From contig OU015527.1 of the NCBI GenBank assembly GCA_907165065.1, forward strand, positions 23,449,686 to 23,513,685: a stretch of 64,000 nt of DNA, read 5' to 3'. Shown here piece by piece: positions 25,264 to 37,117 of this stretch; the stretch's first letter is position 1, and every line of letters begins with the position of its first letter. The stretch comes from Caprimulgus europaeus. Its lineage: Eukaryota; Chordata; Aves; Caprimulgiformes; Caprimulgidae. Below the pieces are notes generated by a model, which worked only from the letters and a program-made list of their open reading frames with translations, was not told where the DNA came from and ran no database searches. Made by a program: the position numbers and the translations under genes.

Positions 25264-26429
25264 GTAAGAGTTGCAACTTGCTTTTGTTATTGTACCTAAC
25301 TTTTCTTCTGTTAACTGCTTCCACATAAATCTTTTCCAGTGTCACAATTTCTTGGAAAAGTAGAAAAATTTTAAGCAAAGAAGAAGTATATAACATTCCA
25401 ATCTTTCCACACTTCAAGTGTTATTTTTTTTTTTTACTAACTCCTCTGTAAGGTGAAGAAAAAGACTTGTTCTTCATGACTAATTGACTGTCTCCAAGGA
25501 GGAGACAGGAGCTATAGTGGGGAGGATGCCATTGGATACCAAGAAATCTAGGCTTCATCTATAGTTGGCTGCTTTTCTGTGTGTGAAGAAATATTGTATC
25601 AGGTGTCCAGAAGGAAACTCATTGAAGGGTAAGCTGAAGAAGATTCTCTCTGTCAAGTGGTTTGATAACTGACTTGTCCTTCAAAATGCCTAAGCAGTAG
25701 GGGCAGAGGGAAGATCTCAATGCCACCAAAACAGGTGGTGGGGAGCCAAAGTGAAGAGAATATAAAGGTGGGTTGAAGTTCATGGTCTGTCTAGTAATTT
25801 TGCAAGTTTTCTCCAGGTTTTCAAGAGACAGCAGATAAGGTAGTTTTGCGGACACTGCGAAGTTTATACAACTTATTCTGATCAGTGGAAAAAAATTAAT
25901 GTAGATGTTCTCATAAGATGTGTGTAATCCCAATTTATCTTTTAAGTATTCACCAAAAAGGTAACTAGAACTGGAATTCAGAGCTAATAGTATAGTATAA
26001 TACATTTTCCACAAAAATTATAAATTTATCATTTTGAATAATCTCTGTATGTTTTTAGGAGATTATTTGGTTAGTATTTTGAACACAACAACAAACTTTT
26101 ATCAATAGTTTTATCTCCCTCCTACCTATAGATCAACAGTTCTAATATTGAAAATGTCATTTGGTCTTGCAGACGCTTAAAAAGTTCAGATGAAAGTAAA
26201 AGTACGAAAGCACAGAATTTCTATTGGTTTATTTTCACAGCGGACAGCTTTTTTATGTTTAGTTTAACATGAAAAATATACCAACACAGAACTTTTAAAA
26301 CCTTTCAAAACCAGTTTACATCTTGACTGTCTTATATAAAATTAAGTAGATTGCACTTGTAGGTTTTTTTTTCATATGTCTGGAAATAGTTTTATTGCAG
26401 ACTTGAAATAATGTGTACTGGCAGAATTA
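25264..26429 (+). other. PAM intron 4, left part
   Basis: Unassigned. A 131-codon frame on the - strand at 25619-26014 has no recognisable motif and no splice context, so I do not call it a gene. Confidence 0.55.
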
Positions 26430-27208
26430 TCATAGAATCACAGAATGTTTTGGGTTGGAAGGGACCTTTAAAGGTCATTTAATCCAACCCCCCTGCAGTG
26501 AGCAGGGACATCTTTCACTGGATCAGATTGCTTAGAGCCCTCTCCATCCTGACCTTGAATGTTTCCAGGGATGGGGCTTCTACTACCTCTCTGGGCAACC
26601 TGTGCCAGTGTTTCACCACCCTCATCATAAAAATTTTCTTCCTTTTGTCTAGTCTAAGTCTACCCTCTTTTAGTTTAAAAACATCATCACTTGTCCTATC
26701 ACTGCAGGCCATGCTAAAAAGTTTGTTCCCTTCTTTCCTACAGGCTCTCCTTAAATATTGAAAGGCTGCCATAAGGTCTCCCTAGATCTGTCTCTTCTCC
26801 AGGCTGAACAGCCCAAACTCTCTCAACCTTTCCTCCTACAAGAGGTGTCACAGCTCTCTGATACTTTTTGTGGCTCTTCTCTGGACCTGCTCCCAACAAG
26901 TCTATGTCTTTCTTGTGGTGAGGTCTCCAGAGCTGGACACAGTACTCCAGGTGGAGTCACAGCAAAGCTGCTGCCCATGCTTCTTTTGATGCAGCCCAGG
27001 ATACAGTTGGCTTTCTGGGCTGCAAGTGCACATTGCTGGCTCATGTCCAGCTTTTCATCCACCAGTAGCCCCCAGGTCCTTTTCCACAGGGCTGCTCTCA
27101 TCAATCCCTTCATCCCCCAGTCTATATTGATAATGGGGATTACCCTGACCCAAGTGCAGGACCTTGCACGTGGGCTTGTTGAATCTCATGAGGTTCACAT
27201 AGGCCCAG
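26430..27208 (-). mobile_element. CR1 LINE fragment, about 780 bp
   Basis: The tail is at the left end (TCATAGAATCACAGAAT), followed by 3' UTR and ORF2 C-terminus. On the - strand: LRLDKRKKIFMMRVVKHWHRLPREVVEAPSLE in two runs, then upstream [20 protein letters not shown] and ILGCIKRS. It is 5'-truncated near 27208 inside RT and lies close beside the provirus. Confidence 0.92.
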
Positions 27209-27529
27209 TTATATTGTTATAGAGTGACCAGGTGCTTGCGTTGAGATGAAGTCACAAGATGATGCCTAAGTCACATCTATCTGATGTTGCGAGCATGTAG
27301 GATGTTTAGTTCCTGAGGTTTCAGGTATGAAGAGATGGATCAAAAGCTGGGAAGTAATAAAGTTCTTGAATGCTGAATGATCAAACCTAGGTTTGAGACT
27401 AGGATTCAAGTTGTTTGAGCTCCTTGGCTGTAGCATTACTCTTTCCAGAGAACAGTTGCCCAGCAGAAAACTCACCAGTGGCAGTCTGTGCAGTGTGGCA
27501 GCTTTTGTTCAGTTGCTGTACTTATCAGC
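27209..27529 (+). other. Unassigned spacer between CR1 and provirus
   Basis: About 320 bp with no clear family. The right part may include the worn outer end of the proviral LTR, so the boundary with the next element is approximate. Confidence 0.4.
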
Positions 27530-27850
27530 TATCTGTCAAAGGGCCTCCCTGCCCCCCTCCCACCCTCCGGTGGTATGGGAAGGAGAGAATACAAACTAAT
27601 GGGGCTCAGGGGTTGGGACTCGAGCAGGTTACTGGAATGGTAAGGGAGGAACAACAGCAAACAACACCAACAACATTACTGAACCAAGGTACCTAGCCCC
27701 ACCCTCTTCCTGGAACTTCCCTCTTTAAATACTGGGCATGAAGTCACATTTTATGAAATGCCTGCTTTGGCTCATTGGGTTAGCTGCCCCGGCTCCTCCC
27801 CTCCCAGTTCCCTATGAACAATTAACTCTGTCCTAGCCAAACCCAGGACA
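27530..27850 (-). repeat. Provirus 3' LTR (left side)
   Basis: It pairs with 33328-33665 through CCGGTGGTATGGG, GGGCTCAGGGGTTG and the CTTCC..GAAC..CCCT blocks. Its right edge on the + strand is CCCAGGACA, i.e. TGTCCTGGG as the LTR start on the - strand. A purine-rich tract, AAGGGGTGGA on the - strand, abuts it as expected for a polypurine tract. The outer left edge is worn. Confidence 0.85.
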
Positions 27851-28599
27851 TTATCCACCCCTTATTCTATACCATCTACATCATGCCCAGGTCCTACACT
27901 TCCCAGTTAATTCCTACCACTGTCTTGTCTTGTTGTAGAGCTGTATCTATATCTATACATACATAAACACACAGATATAACTCTCTTAGACATCACTCTG
28001 TAGTGTCCACTGAGGTCATTTGACCCATGACTTTGGGCTTCATCTGTCATAACAGTCCCTCAGGGTGGGAAAAAAAATGGTGTGTGATGTTGGATTACTG
28101 CATGCTGTATCTAGAGCTTGTGGTTGGTTTATCTTGGAGAGCTGACTGGAAATGATGTGCTGGTGTATCAGGTAGAGCCTCTGCTCACGGTCAGTAGGTC
28201 AAAGATGTCAGTCTCAAGGATTTTGTAGAGCACTGATTGCTGGAGCCAGCTCTGGTTCCATCACTGCTGCACCTTGCTCAGTTTTCATCAAAGTCCATTT
28301 CTTCATCCATTTTGGGGCAATTCATACTGTAATCCCCTTGACATGGCATATAGCAACCACAGTAGTAATGACACACAATATATATACAGTTCAAATTATT
28401 GACTATTCTCACCCAGAGTCAAATCTCGTTGAGGTACACATCAGACTTCCCCATCCTTCTGCATTACCCACCAAGTGTACCCAGTCCTTGGGCAAAAGCA
28501 ATCCCATGAACAGGTTTGCCTTTGCCTGTGGCAGGACTAACCCAGACCATCTTTCCTGACATGTTCTTCATGTGAACTACAGAGACTTTGTCCCCTTCT

Positions 28600-29310
28600 A
28601 CAGTACATGGAAGTTTTGATTGGGTGGGACCAGCTCCACTGGTGGATCCCCTAGTGTTAACCAGTCAGGTAGCCTCTGCTACCCAATGTTTGAATGTCCC
28701 ACCTCCCATTGCTCTTAGTGTAGTTTTCAGCAAGTCCATTGTGTCTTTCAACTTTCCCAGAGGCTGGTGCATGTTAGGGAATGTGGTACACCCACTCAAC
28801 GTCATGCTCTTTAGCCCAAGTGTCTATGACACTGTTTTGGAAATGAGTCACATCGTTGGACTCAATTCTTTCCAGAGTGCCATGTCACTATAGAACTTTT
28901 TTTTTTCAAGGCTGTTCCGGGCAGTGGCATGGGGCACAGCATATGGTTCCAACCATCCAGTGGTTGCTTCCACCATTGTGAGCACGTAGCGCTTGCCACT
29001 GTGGGTTAGTGGGAGAGTAATATAATTGATCTGCCAGGCTTCTCCATATTTCTATTTTAACCATTGTCCTCCATGCCAGAGAGGTTTTAACTGCTTGGCT
29101 TGCTTGATTGTGGTACGTCTTGCATTCATGAATAACCTGTGCAATAGTGTCCATGGTTAAGTCCACCCCTCGATCATGAGCCCATCTACATGTTGCATCT
29201 CTTCCTTGATGGCCTGAGGCATCATGGGCCCAGCAGGCTAAAAATTTTTCACCCTTATGTTGCCAGTCCAGGTCTACTTGAGACTCTTTGATCTTAGCAG
29301 CCTGGTCCAC
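28600..29310 (-). pseudogene. Provirus integrase region
   Basis: A - strand stretch with similarity to the ERVL integrase N-terminal zinc-binding part (HDASGHQGRDAT and on, then HECKTY) leading toward the catalytic core further left. Integrase joins viral DNA to the host genome. This copy is broken. Confidence 0.8.
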
Positions 29311-29339
29311 CTGTTGGTTGTTTTCATGCTCTTCAGTGG

Positions 29340-30170
29340 CTCAACTTTTTGATACACAAGGGTCTACGTGATGTACCTTTACAACCATCTTTTCTAGCTG
29401 AGCAGCAACATCTTGCTGTAATTCAGCAGCCCAGGTGGGTTTGCTTCTCTGCTGCCAATTGCTCTGTTTCCATTGCTGTAACCAACCCCACAGGGCACTT
29501 GCCACCATCCATGAGTCAGTATAGAGATAGAGCATTTGCCACTTTTCTCGCTCAGCAATATCTAAGGCCAGCTGGATGGCTTTTACTTCTGCAAACTGGC
29601 TCGATTCACCTTTTCCTTCAGCAGCTTCTGCAACACGTCATTAGGACACCACACAGCAGCTTTCCCTACAATACGACAGGACCATCAGTGAACAGGGCAT
29701 ATCGTTTCTCATCATCTGGTAATTCATTATATGGTGGAGCCTCCTCAGCACACGTCATCTCCTTTTTCAGTGACATTCCAAAACCTTTGCCCTCTGGCCA
29801 GTTTGTGATCACTTCCAGGATTACTGGGGCTTCCTATTCGAACCCTTTGTGTGATCAGTGCAGCCCACTTACTCTACATAGCATCAGTTGCATGGTGTGT
29901 AGTGGAGGCCCTCCTTTTGAACATCCAGCCCAGCACGGGCAGTCGAGGTACCAGGAGGAGCTGTGCTTCAGTACCAATTGCCTCTGAAGCAGCTCGAACT
30001 CCCTCATACGCTGCCAGTATCTCTTTTTCGGTTGGAGTATATCGGGCCTCTGATCCTCTGTATCCCCGACTCCAAAACCCAAGGGGCCGGCCTTGAGTGT
30101 CCCCTGGTGCTTCAAAAGCTCCAAGTTGGACCATTCTCCCTGGCTGTGGTGCAAAGCACATTTTTAACAT
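29340..30170 (-). pseudogene. Provirus RT connection and RNase H region
   Basis: Blocks such as PLGFWSRGYRGSEA, YTPTEKEILAAYEGVRAASE and LYLYTDSWMVA..LWGWLQQW lie in ERVL order between RT and integrase. RNase H removes the RNA strand during reverse transcription. It is broken into several frames. Confidence 0.85.
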
Positions 30171-30220
30171 CTTGTCCTGCCCAGACTGGCCCGAGGGCTA
30201 CTACATGGACTACCTCCTGT

Positions 30221-30763
30221 TTAATTTGCTTCCTCTTTGCTAGTTGGTGGAGACATGGCAGTTACTTTGTTGATCACATCCACTGGGATGTGACGACACC
30301 CATCTTGCCATTTTATTCCTAAAAACTGGATCTCCTGAGCAGGTCTCTTGACTTTGCTTCCTTTTATGGCAAAACCAGCTTTCAGAAGGATTTGGATTAT
30401 TTTCTCTCCTTTCTCAAAAACTTCGTCAGCTGTGTTGCCCCATATGATGATGTTGTCAATGTACTGCAGGTGTTCAGGACCTTCACCTTGTTTCAGTACG
30501 GTCTGGATCAGTCCATGGCAAATGGTGGGGCTGTGTTTCCACCCCTGGGGCAGTTGATTCCATGTGTACTGGACACCCCTCCAGGTGAAAGCAAACTGTG
30601 GGCTGCACTCTGCTGCCAAAGAAATGGAGAAAAATGTATTAGTGATATCGATTGTTGTGTACCACTTGGCTGTCTTGGATTCCAGTTCGTATTGAAGTTC
30701 TGGCATATCTGGCACAGCAGCACTCGGCAGTGGCCTGACTTCATTCAGGCCCCGATAGTCCAC
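30221..30763 (-). pseudogene. Provirus reverse transcriptase
   Basis: The longest pol piece, about 180 codons. It has the MDYRGLNEV start block, WYTTIDITNTFFSI, QFAFTWRGVQYTWNQLPQGW and HSPTICHGLIQ, then the active-site box region and KAGFAIKGSKV. Together they identify a class III (ERVL-like) retroviral RT. It lies directly left of the protease piece, in normal pro-pol order. Confidence 0.93.
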
Positions 30764-30799
30764 TGTCAGTCTCCACTCCCCATTAGACTTCTGGGCAGG

Positions 30800-31372
30800 T
30801 CATATGGGACTACTGAAGGGTGAGTAAGTCCTGCTGATCACTCCTTGGCTCTCCAGTTGGTGAATCAGCTTATGAATGAAAACCAAAGAGTCATGGTTGG
30901 TGCGATATTGCCATTGGTGCACGGTTGTGGCAGCGATCAGCATCTGCTGTTCTTCGACCCTCAGTAATCCCACAGCAGAAGGGTCCTCCGAGAAACCAGA
31001 CAGAGCAGGCAGTTTAATTTCCTCTTTCTCCAAAGCTGCTATATCAAAAGCCCTCTGGTACCCTTTGGGATCCTTGACATAACCCCTCTTGAGGTAATCT
31101 ATACCAAGGATGCAAGGGGCCTCTGGACCAGTCACAATGGGGTGCTTTTGCCACTCATTCCCAGCCAGACTCACTTCAACTTCCAATACGGTCAGTTGCT
31201 GGGATCCATCTGCTATTCCAGAAATACAGTTTGGCTCTGTACCACTATGGCTTGATGGCATTAGGGTACATTGTGCACCAGTGTCCACTAGGGCCTTATA
31301 CTCTTGTGAGTCTGATGTGCCAGGCCATTGAATCCACACAGTCCAATAAATCCGGTTATCCCTTTCCTCCAC
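30800..31372 (-). pseudogene. Provirus aspartic protease region
   Basis: A - strand stretch of about 190 codons with the retropepsin DTGA motif (KALVDTGAQCTLMP) at about 31288-31260 and a downstream ILGIDYLKRGY block. It leads toward RT through an HQLESQGVISRTYSPFSSPI end, as in ERVL pol. Retroviral protease normally cuts Gag-Pol. Confidence 0.88.
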
Positions 31373-31399
31373 CTGACTGGAGGCAGGACCCCTCTAATG

Positions 31400-33300
31400 C
31401 TGATCATGGTATTTGCCACTCACTTCTTGTAAATATGAGTCAGAAGTCCCTTCAAGAGGATCAGAAATTAGATCAGCCCTCCTGTTCTCTCTGGAGAGCT
31501 GCCCACTGGAGACTGGAGCAGCATATTTCCTGGAATTCCCTTTTGTGATTGTTTTTCCCTGCAACTCATGTACCCATGCCCCTAGGATCAAGGTAGGTTT
31601 TCCATTCCACCTCCTCATGTCCTCTCCGTGGTCACACAAGTAGAACTACAGAGCGCTTTGTGGAGTGTATCCTCTATGTCCTTTCTCTTGAGCAGAGGTC
31701 CGTTCAGGTGGGAAACTGGACATATCCTCTTTGAGTTGCTGGACTTCCCGGGACAGATTTTCCACAGCTGAGACACAGGCTCCTACGGAGGAGGAGAGAC
31801 TTCTTTCATATTGCGGAAGTTGACCAGCTAACTCATGCACCATTCATCTTTCATCTTCTCTCCAGGCGTATGATGATGGTGCACTCTGTAAAAACTTCCG
31901 CCACATGGATCGTGTGCATTGGATTTCATCTGGGTCTGTGTTTGTTTATAGTTGTTTGTTATCTGGACCATTATAAATCACTCTAGCACAGCTAATTCCC
32001 TCAAATACTGGATACCTTTCTCCATGGTGGTCCACTTATCCAGGTGACGTGTCTCATCGTCTTTGAGGAGGAATCTTTCCCTCACACCTGACAGAAGTCG
32101 CCTCCAGAGGCTGAGGGTTTGTGTCTTTCTCCCAACTGCCTTGTCAATGCCACCTTCCCTAGACAGAGATCCCAGCTGCCTGGCTTCCCTGCCCTCTAAT
32201 TCCCAGCTACTGGCCCCAATACCCCAGTATCAGAGAAGCCAGGTAACAATGTGCTCACCCCGATGGCAGCTGAAGTCTTCCTGCAGATCTCGCAGCTCAC
32301 CTAGGGAGGGGGATCGAGTGATTATCTCTGGTTCTGCCTCTTCCTCTTGTTCTCACAATGACCCTGGTTCTCCTTCCCCCCTTGCCAAGCGAGCTGATTG
32401 ATACTGGCATGGGTTGAACCTCTGGTTTGGGTGCAGTAGCAGTATCTGTCGTGGAGGTTGAAGTAGTTGCCGTGCCTGTTACAGGGGCTGGACTATCTGC
32501 AATATTTGCCAAATCCAGAGACCCTCCCTTCCCTTTGAGGGCACCGAATAGTGTTGAATAGGATTTGATAGACATGGGCCAGGCCCCAGCACATTGCAAT
32601 AATCTGTGTCTCTGGAATTACCAGGGTGACAACACACTCTTTCCAAACATTTTACTAATTCTTCAGGATTCTGCACTTGTTCAGGAGTGAATTTCCCAGA
32701 CATTGGAGGTACCCACTGCCCCAGGTGCTTGCGCATACTATCCCACACACCCTGCCACTCACAACTATCCTTGGGGCAGACCTCTGGGTCATATTCCTAA
32801 ATAGTTGTTTAACCCACAACAGGAGCTGAAACATATTGAAGAGACCCAGCAATAGAAACATGATGGTTAGAGCATCCCAAGGATATTTGAAATTCTCACT
32901 GAATGAGGGAAAGGAGGCAAAGGAGTGGGTGAAATCACCCCCTCCATCTTCTCTGTAGCCTGGGTGAGGTTACTAACACGTTCCGACAGGGGGTGCCAGG
33001 GATACGGCCATGACGACAACACGGGGAACAAAGATGCACCCAACCACGTGGCCTGTGATGTCATCATGTCGTAAGCAGACACCACACAGTACAACGAAAT
33101 CATGACCCTGAGCCCCCTCGCAGCCTTAATAAACAGCACCGCAGGGAATACATACAGTGTGTGAGGCTTTACATAGCACAGCCAGGTGGTCTAATGGAAC
33201 AGCATTGTGACCAAGGACTATTTAACTACTACATTAAATGTGTATATATATAAAAGATTGCTTTAGCACGCACTGGTCAGGTCTGCTGTTATCTCAACCC
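31400..33300 (-). pseudogene. Provirus leader and gag region
   Basis: This is assigned mainly by position between the 5' LTR and protease. Weak - strand pieces exist (for example a heptad-like stretch near 31646-31843 and frames at 32297-32748), but I see no clear capsid or zinc-knuckle motif, so gag limits are not given. Confidence 0.55.
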
Positions 33301-33304
33301 TTTT

Positions 33305-33323
33305 GCCCTACATTGGGCACAAA
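33305..33323 (-). other. Primer-binding-site-like stretch
   Basis: On the - strand just inside the 5' LTR the sequence reads TTTGTGCCCAATGTAGGGC. It resembles a lysine-tRNA-type primer site (GCGCCCAACGTGGGGC core) more than the leucine type known from mammalian ERVL. The match is imperfect and its start is 4 bases off the LTR edge. Confidence 0.45.
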
Positions 33324-33327
33324 AAAC

Positions 33328-33665
33328 TGACGTGGTTTAACCAGGAAGGGTCACCGCCCGCCCCACCCCCCACTCTCCGGTGGTATGGGGAGGAGAAAAT
33401 ATAAAAGAACAGGGCTCAGGGGTTGAGACACGAGCAGTTTACTGGGATGGTAAGGAAGAGAGAAACAACACCAAACAACAACAACAACAGTACTAGTGAA
33501 AGAATATACAATGTAAGAAGTGATACATGGAAACAAACAGCTCACCACCTGAACAGCTTCCGAACCTTGGTACCCAGCAGCCCCCTCTTCCCCGAACCTC
33601 CCTGTTTAAACCCTAAGCATGACATCACATGGTGTGGAATACCCACTTTGGGCTTTCCCCGGGAC
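33328..33665 (-). repeat. Provirus 5' LTR (right side), outer end lost
   Basis: The + strand begins TGACGTGGTTTAACC and follows the left LTR to about 33665. There similarity stops, about 85 bp short of the expected outer end. The CA/TG inner edge is intact. Confidence 0.85.
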
Positions 33666-36600
33666 TAAAGTAGGCTTTCAGGGCTCATTTGCTCAGGTTT
33701 TGCTCAGTGCACCAAGAAAAGCTGTAGCTGCTTCTGTTTCTTGGTCAGAATTGGCCCTAAAAACAGTTCAGCCACTATGAAAAGAAGTTTTGCCTGAGCT
33801 GATAAATTGTGCTGATATCAAGGTAGCATGCCTGAGCTGATTCATCAAAAGCTCCATTATTCAGAACTTCTGAGTCTCCTGGCAAGACATATCTCTTGCT
33901 GCACCAAACCTAACACTGAAATGAGCTCTCATGAATGAGATGATTCATAGACATAACTTTTATCAGGCGAGGCAACTTTAAATAGTTATCTAATCTTAAT
34001 GAATGTATTAAGTACAGGTGTAGATCACCACCCAGTAATTCCTCTGTCAGACTAGCTCCTGCTTTTGACAAGAGAGAGCCAGGTTTTGGAAACTTTAGAT
34101 GTCAATAGTTCAGTAAAGGCTGCAAAAGATTTCAAGACTGGTTCAGTGAAATACTTGTATTTCACTGCATAGGGGAGAGTGGGAATGATATCAAGTTTTA
34201 TATTTCTATAGTTTCTTACCATTTTCACAGCCCCAGAATGTTCTGCATCATTCAGCTCAAGAACTAAAAATGATCTTTTTTCTTACTCAGTCACTTGAAT
34301 TATTCAGTCAAAATTTCTAGTACAATACTGTATAGTATGCAGTTATAGTCCATTTTTCAGGTATTGTATGCTACTCGTTCTAATCAGAATCTCATTATTT
34401 TTTGCATGTAAAGAAGCTAAAAATTTCAGTGATTGGCTATTTTTTTATTTCTTTGTAAATATATACTTTTTACTAGCTTCCTGCTTTTAAATCTGTTCAT
34501 CGGTTATCTTAGCTGTTCTTTGTAATCTCCTGTGAGTTTGTTTCTTTCAGAAAACTTGATGTTTCAAGATGAACATTGATGGCTAAATGAGAGAGTTGGC
34601 CATTTTTAAGCATAATGAGTAGTCTGTGTATTTCATCTTTGTCCCCTGCAGTCTTCCTCCTCCATTGGCCAGTGTCTCGAAAGTTTGAAACAGCCTATGT
34701 AGGTTTTTTTAGCTAGCTATTGTGCTTTTAAAAAATACTGTGGTATAAATGAAGTCTAGCTGGCCCAGAGTGTGGCAGTGAAGCTGCAATTGTGCCTGTG
34801 GTTTCTGCTGTTGTTCCTCCTAACCTAATCTCTTCAATACATTTCCAAACTGTGCAGCTCAGTACCTGGTTAGATCCCTGAAGTCTTTTGGTTGTTTCAG
34901 ATTGTAGTGGTTGAAAGCTGTGTAGCTTTTATCTGCAGCTGTATGAATCTTTAGTTGTGAAATGTTTCACTTATCCTGCAAAAAGTTTTGCTTGCCCACT
35001 GGGGCAGGTTTGATGGGGTAGATGACAAAACTAGTAGTTGTGAAGGTCTAGAAATATGTGTTACAAGCAAAATTCATTAAGAGGAAGAATTGGCACATTC
35101 TCTTTTCTCTTGGTAGTATGATTATGGCAATGCTTTCTGTCAGAAGAAAACACAGCAGCTGTGTTGTAGTGAGGCTCTCTGGGATCATAGAAATGTGTAA
35201 TGTCCCACTGACGTGGTTTTTCCCATGTGCTGGAAGAACTGATTATCCCTAGCAGTAGAGCCCAGAAAGCATCATCATCAGTTGTTCTGAGATGTGACAC
35301 ACATGGCTCAGGCATGATCAACAGAAACGTTACTGACCCTACATCTATGAAAAGTCCTGATCTTTGATGCTTTTATACTCTTCCTCATACTATGGGAGAC
35401 GAGACTGTTTCCCCAGTATTTAAGGTGACTGAAACCATGCATTACATGTACAAATGTTTTCCCAAGTCTCATTTTACCAGCAGTAATAAACAAAGAAGGA
35501 AAGGGCTATACCATTTTTTGTTGGATTGCAACCTTAGCTTGGGTATCATGCCCTCATTGCATCTGGCTTGGGTCAGTTTTTGTCGTCTGAATAGTTTCAG
35601 GCTGAGGCTTCCTAAAAGTCATACCTGTGTATGCTGCACGTGTGGGATGACTTCTGCACTCTGTGCTCAGTACTGTGATGCTTTGCTACTGAAGAAGGTA
35701 CAAATACATTTTGAATAACCCTTTTCCCTAATAAAGGATCGATAGGGAGAAGTGCCTTCTAGGTTGGAGGTTGGAAAGCACCTTAGTGTCCCTTGTTTGT
35801 TTATCCACGTATAGCAGTATAGCATCCTGTAGACTAACCCTATATATAGCAGTAAGAGCCATCTTGGATGTGGTCCAGGTACATTGTGCTGTCTGTATGA
35901 CTGTGTCTGGCTGGCCTTTTACAGATTTGGTAGTGTCTGTGCCCTGAGTTTGTCAGTTCTTGCAGTTTCAAGGTATCTAGATCTTAACAGTCTTTGGGAG
36001 TCTTTCACACCTTTAGTGTCACCTGCAAGGTGTTAGCTGCAGAGGCTAGGGACAAGTACAGAGCTCCCAGGTATTGTAAGTGTTGTGACCTGTTCGTGGT
36101 CTGTAACTTTGTAACTTGGCAAATGCTTCTGTCTTTTTTTTTTTTTGCCTCTGTTTTTTGGGTGAGGTTTTTTTGGTGTGTGTGATTTTTCTCTTTGTGA
36201 AAAACAAAAAGTTGTGCAGTGGAACAAAAATTAACTAAGCAGTGAGCTTGCGTTAAGTACAGGGAAGAGCATGAGTGGTTCCTACCTGTTGGTTCCTATA
36301 CAGCTTCCTGTCACCTTTTTTTGTCAATGATTTTAAAATTAATTTTAAATATCAATTTTGACTTAAAGCTTTGAAGTCTTGCAGGTTTTTTTCTGCTTTG
36401 CACATGAGTCCCGTCTCTGAGTAAATGTGGCAGCCATTGTCATTTTGTGTCACTTTAGCTAATAGTGCTAGAAATTTTCATATAGTTAATTCTTACAAAT
36501 GATTATTTTTTTCATCACTGGCTACTAGGCTGGCAGGGACTATCAGAACTGTCCATGGTTTTGACTGTGTTTGCCTAACACTCTTTTAAGGCAGAGGGAG

Positions 36601-36799
36601 GAAGAAAAAATAAGATGGAGCATCTAATGATATCCCGGAAAGCAGCCTACATTAAAAGAACTGTGTTTAATCAACACCCATCCAAAAACATCTTAATAGA
36701 TCTTAAAAATAGTGGGTTTGCATATAATTCACCTGTCCTTTTCCAATTTCAAAATTTAAAAATTGTATTCCCTTTTCTTCTGTTTCCTCATATTTTTAG
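33666..36799 (+). other. PAM intron 4, right part
   Basis: No CR1, LTR or gene recognised. It contains a poly-T run near 36127-36145. Frames up to 108 codons (35392-35718) show no motif. Confidence 0.55.
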
Positions 36800-36885
36800 G
36801 GACTGTGATGAAGGAACGTGCAAAGACAAATCTAACATTTTGTACGCTTGGGCAAGAAATGCTCCACCCACCAGGCTACCCAAAG
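36800..36885 (+). CDS. PAM: PAM exon: WDCDEGTC segment
   Basis: The exon encodes Trp120 to Lys148 plus one base of Gly149. It contains Cys122 and Cys127, each half of a PHM disulfide, and the conserved ILYAWARNAPPTRLPK stretch. The position after Trp is Asp rather than the Phe I recall in human PAM, which is a mild difference. The acceptor is ATTTTTAG and the donor GTATTG. Confidence 0.97.
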
Positions 36886-37117
36886 GTATTGTGCCTTTAA
36901 TGTGAAGTTATTGTGTACAGGGGCAAGGGAGAGGAGAGGATGTGGAAGTAAGCACCTGGCATATCTAGGATCCTTCTATAATATTTTTATTATGTCTGGT
37001 TTATGGAAACTGTATAAATGTTAGCATCATAAACTATAATTATATTATGCTAGCTAATACACTTGGGGGTTTTTTGTCATCTTGTTTGCTATAACATTAT
37101 GGGTTTCAGTAGGGGGA
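36886..37117 (+). other. PAM intron 5 left of LTR
   Basis: Short unassigned stretch ending in the GGGGA target-site copy (37113-37117). Confidence 0.6.

Larger units (their letters stand above)
27530..33665 (-). mobile_element. ERVL-type endogenous retrovirus with both LTRs, antisense in PAM intron 4
   Basis: A proviral fossil of about 6.1 kb. Reading on the - strand from the right: 5' LTR (about 33665-33328), a tRNA-primer-site-like stretch, leader and gag region, protease, reverse transcriptase, RNase H, integrase, a noncoding stretch, then the 3' LTR (27850-27530). The pol blocks closely resemble vertebrate ERVL (class III). No envelope gene is seen, as is usual for ERVL. It carries many breaks throughout and is inactive. 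From eye alignment, 11 of 79 LTR positions differ (about 14%), suggesting an insertion tens of millions of years old. It is 5'-LTR-truncated at the right, so no target duplication could be read. Confidence 0.92.

Noticed and set aside
25619-26014. 131-codon - strand open frame
   Set aside because: No motif, no splice context and low-complexity composition; open frames of this size are expected by chance in 64 kb.
29349-29987. 212-codon + strand open frame (also 30392-30823)
   Set aside because: It lies on the opposite strand of the proviral pol region, whose - strand reading matches ERVL proteins. It is a shadow frame without its own motif.
28900-31372. Domesticated retroviral gene
   Set aside because: The pol regions are broken in many places and antisense to PAM, so there is no sign of a preserved host coding function.
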